Shown one piece after another: positions 54,805 to 64,000 of a stretch of 64,000 nucleotides of DNA. The translations under genes and the position numbers were made by a program. Position 1 is the stretch's first letter. Each line of letters begins with the position of its first letter. Under the pieces are notes generated by a model that worked only from the letters and a program-made list of their open reading frames with translations, was not told the DNA's origin and ran no database searches. Origin of the DNA: Actinernus sp. WN-2022 (taxonomy: Eukaryota > Cnidaria > Anthozoa > Actiniaria > Actinernidae); assembly GCA_030867875.1 (NCBI GenBank), contig JAOWCC010001751.1:24730369-24794368 (forward strand), read 5' to 3'.

Positions 54805-54925
54805 CTGCTCCCCTAGCACAAACCATGTACAGTGTATGACACAAAAATATGCTAGAACTCCATGTATTAATTAACCTATTTCTAGGTGGCCCGAGTTAAA
54901 GCCACCCAGGGCCTCTTGTTAAAGT
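54805..54925 (+). repeat. GGCCCGAGT hairpin terminus, copy 3
   Basis: CCTAGCACAAACCATG ... GCTAGAACTCCATG ... GTGGCCCGAGTTAAAGCCA then CCCAGGGCCTCTTGTT. It aligns with the minus strand of 35905-36030; its terminus matches 24297-24336. Confidence 0.65.
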
Positions 54926-55539
54926 TAAGATTACGTCAACTGTGATTGACACCTCTAGATGTAAGGGGTTCAGGTGACTGCTTTTCAGGGCGATTTCACA
55001 TCAGATTTATGGTGATCCGCATCATCACTTAGAAATTAGACTTGCAAATTTCGTATTTTCAGTATTTACTCAATTCGGAGTTTAAAACCAAACCATAGCC
55101 GTACAATCAATCATGCTCAACAAGTGTACAGCTCTTTTTGTCAGGTTTTACATTTTTACTTATCGCCATCCGCCATTAGCAAGCGATTCAACAGGCCGCC
55201 GATTTTCTAAGTCTTTCACAAACATTCACATTGTCTCCAGTTAATGCACTTTCGCTTCCTTCAATCAATAATCTTTATGTAAACACGATAGTATTTAAGC
55301 GTTGCCCCTTGTGGGTCGTGTGTAAAACGTTTAATTATCTAACTAACTAATTATCTAACTACGTTAAAAAACTCCTATGTTTTTAAATTATTCTATGTTC
55401 TTAAAATTCTAATATACAGACATTATTTATAATATATACAATATTATCGTAAGCTATAGTCATTATGAACGAGAGTCATTTGTACAGTAGAACTAGGGTA
55501 CTAAAAAGCTAAAACAGGGCGAAATACTATAAAAATGCG
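54926..55539. other. Non-coding sequence
   Basis: About 55290-55540 may be the 3' UTR of the adjacent minus-strand LINE (TAATTATCTAACTAACTAATT-type repeats). No gene. Confidence 0.4.
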
Positions 55540-56710
55540 GTGTAAGAGTAATAATTAAAACAGTAGAAAATCATCCCTAACATTGTGAGTTGATTGAACA
55601 GATAAAACATTAAAATCTAGCATATGGAGTACGTCAGAATTCTTTGCCTTTTTACAATATGATTTTACAGTAACTTTATTATCATACAGATAGGATAATG
55701 CATTCCATGCAATTGATCCTCTATGAGCGATAGAATTCTTCATGATATATAAGTGTTGAAACGTGGTATAATAAGTATGTTTGTGCCTCTAATATTATAC
55801 TTATTGTGGCGCTTTACAATTATGTGGGACATACAGGTGGGTGTTAGGTCGTTATAAATCTTATATACTAGTTTAACCTAGGCTAGGTTGAACTTATACA
55901 TAAAATATAGTGTATCACATTTGGCATGTCTAAGTACTTCAATTGAATTATGCATATCTCGCGAAAGATGAAAAATAATTCTAGCTGCTCTACAATGCAG
56001 GATCTCTAATGACTTAAAGTTATCTTTACATGTTAAACCGGACCATACCGACAACGCATAGTTAACAGAGGGTACAATTATCTTAAAATACAAATCTAAA
56101 AGCAACTGTCTTGGTAAAAACCGACTCCTTTTCAACATGTTTAGTTTATTTACAAATCCTTTCTTGACTTGTCATCAGTTGTGACACCTAGCAACCTGGA
56201 GTTAGTCACCCATTTAACTCTATTCTTTCCTAATATTAGTTCGTTAAAAGGGCCAGTAAATGAGCCTCTATATAGGATCATCGCTTCACACTTCGTGAGG
56301 TGTGGTGTTAGTGAGTTAATCGAACACCACCTACTTGATTCATAGAGTGCATTATTAAGCGACACCATCACTTGGTCTACGGTATTACCAATGCAGTAAA
56401 CTGTGGTGTCGTCGGCGTACATATATACTGTTCCAGATGTGACTGCCTTAGGTATATCGTTTGGATATAATGTAAATAATATTGGGCCTAACACAGATCC
56501 TTGTGGGATTCCGTACATTATTTTAGCATAGTTTGATTGCTTTCCGTTGATGACCGTAAATTGTTGTCTATCTGTAAGGTAATCCTTCAGCTAGGATAAC
56601 ATACTGCCATTTATTCCAAAACTAGTTTGTAGCTTCTGTACTAGAATTATATGGGAGATGGAGTCAAACTAAGGCTTTCTGGAAATCAATATATGCTAAA
56701 AAAACGTAAA
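55540..56710 (-). mobile_element. LINE remnant, RT second half to C-terminus
   Basis: From about 56700 downward: SFGINGSM, YLTDRQQFTVINGKQS, then YGIPQGSVLGPILFTLYPND, the YMYADDTTVY catalytic box (56150-56518), thumb, PRQLLLDLYFKIIVPSVNYA (56138 downward) and a C-terminal SIAHRGSIAWNALS (55743 downward). Three frames are needed, so it is decayed. The endonuclease and the first catalytic Asp region are absent or too degenerate. Confidence 0.8.
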
Positions 56711-58689
56711 AAAACAAAACCTTTTGTTTGCTTTAGTAGCATGATCCCACGTAATCAAAAAGCGGCCGCGATTCTTTTCAGGTTAAGAAATAACCGTGTC
56801 CGAAAGAATTAAAAATCCGCGCGTATTATCGGCCAAAAGACACTAGTTTTTAAATAACTAAGGAAGCCGTCTATAACAGTTTCCTTGGTAAAGCACGCGG
56901 TGCGACATTTATTTTGAGTTAAAGTTTTAAAGCGAAATTTCTGCCACCTATAACCACTTTGTTCACTGGAAACTACCGAAGTAGGAATATTAGATCCTAT
57001 TTTAGCTACTTGCCCAAAAAAATTGGATGTTTTGCAGCACCTATTTTTAGGCACCACTACTGATAAAATATTATACAAAACAAAATCCTTTACAATTTCA
57101 TGGCTTTAGGTTTAGTATTTTGTTCTAATTTGAGGAAGATTTTCAAATTTCTAATTCCACTGTTATTAGCTAATCACATGCTTGGATTTTGTAGGGTTTT
57201 TGATGCTTTTCAAGCGTTACGAACACGTGACTAAACCTCTAATGATTTGGCATCGCAATTCTTTTCTAAAAACCATTCTTAAGGCAAAGGTGTTCAGAGC
57301 GAACTGGTACGTAATTAAATTTGTTTAAAGCCCCAAGAGAAGATCAAAAATAACAATGAAAAATGCTGCGCAGTAAGACCTTTCCTTATATTCTCTTTCG
57401 CTATACGCTCAGGCGAATAGAAAATATTTATCATTTCTATATCAACGACAACACGACTTTGAGGAGGGTTTCACGTGGATCAGCGTCGTTGATTACATTC
57501 AAGTTACGGCAGTAATTGGTGTTATAATTAACAACGATAGTCCAGTGCAATGATAGTACAATTCTGAGCTAGATTTTAGATGGTGAATTGCTGGCTACGA
57601 AAAACCGGGATAAAAACCTCCCCGTTGAGGAAAAACCCGGAAACGTATTCTCCAAACCAGTGCAAATTCCTGGCCTCTACCTCTGGAGTCAAAATGTTTA
57701 AAACATCCTATTTATATACTTTTAAAAACAATATTGCAAATATAATAATTAACACGCGCCGAGTAGCAATGTAATGTATTTTCCGCTGGTATGACAAGTA
57801 ATGAGTGTGTATTGTGCTAGTTCACAAGATTTGATACGCCCATTGGGAGCGGTTCCAAGCAGTGTGTAACAGTGTACAGAGCCGGAAATAGCACTTTAGA
57901 CGTAAGTGCTGGATATATTACAGTAGTTCAAAAGTTTTCCTGGAGACGCTCCTATTCCCTGTCTTCCGCAGAGATGTAGTTTTCTAGAAGCTATCGCTAT
58001 TAGCCTAATTCAACTCGATGAAAAGAAAATCCGTAAGTAGTCAAAACCTCCTCAAGAAGTTGACGAAAATGTCGAAGAGCTCGTTCACAAAAGTCAGGAT
58101 CGGAGCTGTTTACGTTAGCAGATAATTATAGGAAAAGGTCGAGTGCGGAAACTATACGAATCCGACAGATTGGCGTCGAAGTCAGAGGATGAGAAACAAA
58201 TAAAGAAAGTCCAGAAAGCTTCAAGCACCAAACGAAGACGACAACACTGACTTAACTGCCAAAAGAGGGAGAGAAGAAAGCCAAGATCAACATGCATGGA
58301 TGCTGCTTACAAGCTTTCCACGGTAAGAATAAAAATCGGTTTAATATTTGTGTTTAAACGCCGTGAATCCAACCATCATAACCTATTGTATCTTGTTGGT
58401 ATTACAAGTAATTTAAGGGGGGAATATTTTACATTCGTTTGAACGCAGTGAATTAAAATGTAAATATATTTTCCGCTGGTATACAAACAACACAATACTT
58501 TATTTAACCACGTGTTACCTAGGAGCTTATACAACTCGTTTAAACGTGAATGTGAACAAAAAATAGTTTTAAAAAGTTTAGATACACTTGATGTTTAAAA
58601 TTATAAAAAAAATTAAAATATTACAAAGTCTTAAAATATTACAAAGTCTTGAAATATTACAATATTAAAAATATATATTAAACTATGCA
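56711..58689. other. Non-coding sequence, nothing assigned
   Basis: A stretch at about 58020-58320 is purine rich and ends in a possible donor (TCCACG|GTAAGA), but its frames are interrupted and unassigned. No other feature was recognised. Confidence 0.4.
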
Positions 58690-58850
58690 TATATACTCAT
58701 TGTAATAAATTTATATTAGAAATTTCGAGGTAATTATTTATGACGATAACATATGAGATCGTAAAGCGCTTTTAAAAGATATATCTTTGCATCCCTTATT
58801 TTAATAGGTAGTTTGTTCCACAGAACACTTGCTATATATGAACATAGGCA
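58690..58850 (-). pseudogene. LINE C-terminal fragment
   Basis: On the minus strand about 58720-58825 encodes VLWNKLPIKIRDAKIYLLKA, which resembles the LWNxLPxxIR block at the end of LINE ORF2. Short and isolated. Confidence 0.4.
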
Positions 58851-60713
58851 CCCAATGGGTAACTCGTGGATGCATATGTTTAGCCGATAGTTAAAAGTGA
58901 AAGGCCTAGGTTGTTTTTATTTTCTTGAGACTTATACAAGTTTTGTATTGTGAAAAAATGACAATTAGGGTGTATTTTATACTCAGTTGATAATAATTTC
59001 AAGCTATGTTACTTATTTTCTTTGTTTTACAGCTATTTCAATGAAATTGATGTTGTCTGGGCCAGGGATTAGGATAAGGGAGCAGATCAAAGCACATGTC
59101 CCAGATAGGGACCCATTATTTTCGGCACCAGACACAGCTGTCAGTGCAGGGTTAACCACCCTCATCCCCCATTTTTGACCATCTATTTCCATTCTGGGGG
59201 GTCTCAGTAGGGGCAATTTTAATACAGCAAACGAAATGATAGTGTAAGACAAAACATGCAGTGCCTTTAGTGCATTTGTTAGCTTCGGAGATATATTTAA
59301 GAACAATTTTTTAAATTCAGTTTTTTATCCAGAGGGGGGATGGCTGGCAGCAGCTCCCTGCCCCAAAATGGGTCCATCTTTAGGGCATGTGGCATTAGAA
59401 ATAAGGCTATTTTTTCAAATATCAGGTATAGCCAGCCATATACACATGAAGGCTAAAATAATATGGATAAATTAAATAAACCGTAAGCTAAGTTGACTGA
59501 GTCAGCCAGGTCCTATCCTATTCCCTATATCTCCCAGACAACAGTAATTTAAATAGCAGTTTGATTGACTAATGATCCCTTTCTTTCGATTGAAGATTTG
59601 ATGAAAAGGTGGTTGGGCTAGAAAGTACCATGTAAAACTAATGGTTCTGGGTTGATGCCCTCACCCTCTCCCCAGAAAATTTTGAATTCAAGTTGCTCTG
59701 AAACACTAGTTCTTGTGATCATCAGGAATTATTTTCTAAATACAATAGATGTCAACTCACAGTTTAATGTTCAGTTGTCTGAAACTAATCTTGTAAGAGC
59801 TGTGTTGGATGAGCTTGTACTAGAAAGGCTTCACAGATTTAGCCTTAATCAGAAATCTCTGAGTGAGTACATAAGCCTTTTCTCTTTATTCCAGACTACA
59901 ATTGCTCAGCCTCTGCACTGATGGGCATAGGGCATCCAAATGCATATTGTTGGGAATCCTTCCTATACTAGGATCTGTTGTTGGGGATCTAGGGGTCTGG
60001 CCTTCTGCCTTTTGAGAAAATAAATAAATATGGAAATATGAGTGGAACATGTTGTCTAATAAATTACGTTGTAGAAAAATCCACAGTTAACGAAATTCCG
60101 CATTTGTTTAACATCTCAGCCATGACCAACGACTGCTCAACTTATTATTTATTTTCCTTTTTTGGTTACTAGTGAATTATTTAGTTTAATTTAAATGTAT
60201 TTACTTTATTTAGATTTTGTATTTTATATATTTGTAGTTGATGGTATACATTTGCGAATTATCATATATAAATAAATAAATAATAAATAAATAAAAAAAT
60301 AAAAATAGAATTTCCCAAAATGCATGGAATGCAAAATGTGGTAACCCTTCTTTTGGGGCTGAGGACCCTACCCTTTCAAAATCCTGGATCTGCCTTGCAA
60401 TTCAAGGAGATAGGTCGCTAGTAGTTTGATCAGCAAACTGGCTAGTTTGTCAGTTTAGCACACTGACTAGCAGTTTGATCATACATGCAGCGCAGTACTG
60501 GTAGTATCTGCTTCATGGCTTTTGTTTGATTTTGACTGGCTTTAATTTGCTCACTTTCCATACGACCATAATTATATGGCATTCATTCCCCATTCGCTAA
60601 TAATATCTCCTCGTCATTCGAATTTTTGTCATCCTCACGAGTCGAGGGTCCATCAACACGTCCGATCCCTGATTCTAGGGATGTATTATGAACGTGAACT
60701 GGCTCCATCTGAT
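58851..60713. other. Non-coding sequence
   Basis: About 60150-60300 is an AT-rich stretch ending in TAAATAAATAAAT repeats, like a LINE tail. An exon-like frame at about 59029-59178, after TTTGTTTTACAG, encodes AISMKLMLSGPGIRIREQIK onward to a stop; its family is not recognised. Confidence 0.4.
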
Positions 60714-60976
60714 CATAGTTAATAGAGTGGAATGGTTAGGAAACACGGCAAACTTCAAAGGGGCTAACAAAGGCGCTGCGATTCGTATTGGAAGGGGGTA
60801 AGACAAAAGATTGTGCACGGTCATAGTTCATTAGCGTCCCCTGAACGACTGAACCCACAAGTTTCTATTGGCTGATTGATTAACATATTGGAATTTCTAT
60901 TGTGTTTTGTGCACGGTAATGGTTGAAAAAAGCGAGGGTCGCTGGGTTTCATAACCATTCCACTCTATTAACTATG
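60714..60976. mobile_element. MITE with about 30-bp TIRs and a 7-bp target duplication
   Basis: CATAGTTAATAGAGTGGAAT... at the left end and its inverse at the right end match at nearly all of about 31 positions. ATCTGAT flanks both sides (60707-60713 and 60977-60983). The 263-bp element encodes nothing. Confidence 0.88.
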
Positions 60977-60983
60977 ATCTGAT

Positions 60984-61781
60984 CAACTAAAGGACTTTCT
61001 TCGCTGTTATTCTTGAAACCCTAATGGCACATTGAAAAGTCTATTGTTAATTTCAAATTCTCGTCCCAGGTCCTTTTTTGTGAGTTAGCGCTCGGTCAAT
61101 CTTCGGCCATTTTGATGCGCTTGAATGCGCGAACGCCTTGCGATAAATATAGCACTCGTACACATGCGCAGTGCATTCCATTCGACCCTCGGGTCCACTT
61201 CGATATAGAGCAGTTGTTTTCTGAGCGTTGGAATAGCTTTCGTTACTGTTGGAAAGTTGTACTTTTTCTCTTCGATTTTCACCATTGAACTGAGGACATT
61301 GCCCATTTTAACATTTTACGGTGTGTTCCGGAGCTTTCCTGAAGAAATAAGCCGTATTTTACCGAATTTCGATAGTTAACCGAGGCCTTTGAGGAAGGGA
61401 AAATTGTGTGCACATGTGTTCACATCAAGAATATTGGCCTTGAAATCTGCTGTTTTTACGACCGGTGGCCATTATGGGGACAAGGCACCACATGGAAAAA
61501 GCTTAGGAACCTCTGTAGAAGATGCACAATAGCAATGGATTTGTTGTCTTAAAGTTCTCGCCACAACTCAAGCCAGTGTTTGCTAAAGACTGGCCAAAGG
61601 AGCTATTAAAATGGTAGTATCGTCGTGTACCGTTGAGATCCGTGGGGAATCACACCTCGCGCGCTCGGAGGGTTGTCGTACCGCTATTATAGTAGATATT
61701 ATACTATAATAGAATTTTTATGAACATGCTAATGAAGTTTATATAAATCTAGTAAAAGAAACGATTGCAATCAGCGAATTC
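60984..61781. other. Non-coding sequence
   Basis: A minus-strand frame at 61085-61306 has a plausible Met start but no family. A small palindrome CTATTATAGTA...TATAATAG lies at about 61685-61713. Confidence 0.4.
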
Positions 61782-61888
61782 TCTCGTGGTCTAATGGTTA
61801 GGGTTTGGGTTGGTGGTGGGTAAGCCATTGTATTGATTCTTAACCGGCCGGCCCGAGTTCGAATCCCGGTTCAGGCGGTATTTTTTTT
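61782..61888 (+). tRNA. tRNA-like sequence (pseudogene, SINE head or intron-containing tRNA)
   Basis: A consensus A-box TGGTCTAATGG (about 61788-61798) and B-box-like GAGTTCGAATCCC (about 61856-61868) are spaced widely enough for an insertion of roughly 20-25 bases in the anticodon region. A T-run (about 61881-61888) follows as a Pol III terminator. The head resembles Glu/Asp tRNAs. However, the acceptor stem (5' TCTCTCG against 3' TTCAGGC) does not pair well, so a functional tRNA is doubtful. Confidence 0.4.
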
Positions 61889-62625
61889 ATAGTGAGGATA
61901 ACGTATAATCGTTCTAAAATTTCTAAGTGTCGATTCGGATGTTCGTAAAAAAATTCTTCGTCTCAAATTATTCATAGCGAACGTGGGTAACAAAGGGAAT
62001 TTTATGACGCAGTTGGTTAAACGGTACACGACGATACTACCATTAAAATGCATGTTTCAGCCTTGAAATTTCAAAAGATAACTCTGAGGTACATTTACAT
62101 CGGGTGTTCGGAAAACTAAGACCCCTAAGATGCCCAAAATTCGAAAAAAGCAGAATTTCAGCAACATTAGGGATTACACTCAATCTAAGTTACTTTGTGA
62201 ACTTATCTCCAATCCATGGCCCTTGTTTGGTGTTTTCTTTCAGCCCGATCACTCTTAATCCCCGCCGACGCTGCAACGGCCACGAACTGCACATTTTGCT
62301 TGAAAACATTTGCGTTGCAAGACATTTCCACGTATAAAATCCACTAATAGAAAAATGGCTATCACCAAGTGAAGTGCAATAGTTATTCTTTTCTTAGAGA
62401 GATCCAAGTTTCATCTCAAAACGACAGCAAATAATACCTTTATATCGCTTATCGTCCACCATTTTGGATTGTTGCACACAGGAAACCCAATTTTCTGGAA
62501 AAGTCAGTAACAAGGCTATTTATTTATTTGTTTGTTTATTTGTTTGTTTATTTACTTTTGTGTTTGTTCATATTGGATTTAATAAGGAAGAGTTCTTTTT
62601 TTTTCACAAACGCATAACAATAACG
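61889..62625. other. Non-coding sequence
   Basis: A TTTATTTG-type simple repeat lies at about 62518-62550; nothing else was recognised. Confidence 0.4.
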
Positions 62626-62800
62626 ACTAAGGCCCCGTCCACACTAAGCCGGTTAAATTTGAAAACACAACTTTTTTTACCATTTTGAAAACGTTTTCCG
62701 TCCACACTTCCATTATCTAATCGTTTTTGCCGTCCACGATGATGGGTAGCGACGGGCATGGGTAACGACGGGCATGGTAACGGGCATGGGTAATTTTTTT
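62626..62800. repeat. GGCCCCGTCCACACT-type repeat with short tandem units
   Basis: GGCCCCGTCCACACTAAGCC begins a repeat. A second block, CGTTTTCCGTCCACACTTCC, follows, then GGTAACGACGGGCATG-like units repeated about three times (62743-62795). Possibly a degenerate MITE. Confidence 0.45.
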
Positions 62801-63179
62801 GAAAGATGCTTTATTCAAAATTCATCCTTTGTGCATATCGAGCACAAAAGAACTTGAGCAAATCCAAGAAAGAGAGTCTAGCAAATCAAAGTATAAGAAA
62901 AGGATATATTTTCGCCAGTTAGCCGTGAAAAGCTTCGTTGGAAAACAGTTTGAGCAAAGGCAAATACATCCACTAGTCCTAAGGCCCATGCACTATGCTG
63001 AGTCTAGATTTGCCTTTTACAAAATATCTAGTATGTTACGCTGTTTTGAGTCAGTGTGACTTGTCTGCATGGTCCGCGTGATCGTTTTGAGCGCGGGTAA
63101 AGCACGCTGAATCAGCCGACTCGCAAACATTAAATAGGTTGAACCCAGTTACATTAAATTTAATGTTGTGGGTTGAACC

Positions 63180-63763
63180 CATACCGAATTATAATCTAAT
63201 TATTTCTGAACCCTTGACTCACATTATCAATTTACCCATTAGTCATGGTATTGTTCCTGATGAAATGAAAATTGCTTGTGTGATTCCTCTGTTTAAAGCT
63301 GATAATCAAGCTTTGTTCACCAATTATAGACCAGTCTCAATTCTACCAAGCTTCTCTAAACTTTTGGAAAGAGTAATTTATAACCGCCTATTGATATACA
63401 TTAATAAATGTAATATTTTAAATGATGATCAGTTCGGTTTCAAAAAAAATAACACTACTGCGTTTGCTTTGATCAACATATATGACAAAATTTCATCTGC
63501 AATTGATCGTAAAGAAATTGCTGTTGGAATTTTTCTACGTTTATCGAAGCCTTCGACACTGTTAACCACAGCATTCTTTTGACAAACTTGAACATTATAC
63601 GGTATTCGTGGCATAGCATTAGACTGGATTAAAAGTTACTTTTCCAACAGAACGCAATTCGTTCAGTTTAATGAGCGCTGCTAGCTCTTCTTCTAAAACT
63701 ATTTGCTGTGGGGTGCCCCAGGCTCAATTCTTGGTCCTCTATCATTTTTATTGTACATCAATG
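63180..63763 (+). pseudogene. LINE RT first half, frameshifted
   Basis: Encodes HGIVPDEMKIACVIPLFKAD, NYRPVSILPSFSKLLE, DDQFGFKKNNTTAFA and KEIAVGIF. At about 63540 the frame shifts, and AFDTVNHS is read in the next frame. CGVPQ-like coding (TGTGGGGTGCCCCAGG) and LGPLSFLLYING follow at about 63700-63763. The sequence then switches abruptly to an unrelated segment. The catalytic YADD box is missing. Confidence 0.75.
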
Positions 63764-64000
63764 GACAGTGCTGGGCATTTAAGGGCCCATTGACATATTC
63801 CGTTGCTACGCAACACCGTTGCTATGCTCGCAGGAGCAGATGCGATTACGCTAGCCTGGGAGGCGATATGAGTCGGCTGTTTTCTCAGGCTAGTTTTATG
63901 CGTGTCCACCGGCCACCCGATAGTTTTAATACTTACACTTGTTTATAAGTTTTATTTCGTGGTTTACCTGAAAGGTTTTCATGATGAATGAAGTAAAGTG
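63764..64000. other. Window end, unassigned
   Basis: GTTGCTACGCAACACCGTTGC contains a short palindrome (GTTGCTACGCAAC-like). No gene. Confidence 0.35.

Overview
This is an AT-rich animal nuclear DNA window, most plausibly from an anthozoan cnidarian (a stony coral or sea anemone). The grounds are an uninterrupted class A GPCR reading frame, a four-exon SLC16 monocarboxylate transporter with canonical GT-AG introns, many CR1/L2/Rex1-type LINE fragments, tRNA-derived SINEs with A and B boxes, one Ty3/gypsy remnant and numerous hairpin (MITE or foldback) elements. The species assignment is inference; no rRNA or mitochondrial marker is present.

Layout. 1-5 kb: degenerate Ty3/gypsy element on the minus strand (RT-RNase H, integrase, probable 3' LTR), with a 0.5 kb TIR element lodged next to its polypurine tract. 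6.7-8.2 kb: a 20-copy 12-bp minisatellite just upstream of an intact rhodopsin-like GPCR. 8.2-14.9 kb: a LINE nest in which a plus-strand LINE is split by a two-ORF minus-strand LINE, itself split by a plus-strand L2-like LINE. 15.3-18.1 kb: two foldback elements flanking a Crypton-like tyrosine recombinase remnant. 18.7-20.9 kb: a broken LINE containing a TIR element that itself contains another hairpin element. 21-26.5 kb: mostly non-coding, with possible first exons, a SAP-domain-like pseudo-exon and a Mutator-like hairpin MITE with a 9-bp target duplication. 26.5-32 kb: a nearly full-length LINE with an 887-codon endonuclease/RT frame, inserted in an older LINE. 32-47.9 kb: gene-poor sequence with SINEs, telomere-like repeats and LINE tails. 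48-51.1 kb: the monocarboxylate transporter gene. 51.2-64 kb: a possible secreted-protein first exon, a LINE 5' fragment with a 2A-like motif, an 84-bp minisatellite inside a TIR element, more LINE pieces and a MITE with a 7-bp target duplication.

Only two host genes can be called with confidence: the GPCR and the SLC16 transporter. They show no sign of acting together; the rest is a layered transposable-element landscape. The observations most worth following are a three-copy module (hairpin, CCAAT boxes, start codon), CCAAT boxes recurring across unrelated elements, the Grainyhead-like site array before the GPCR, and the 2A-like motif.
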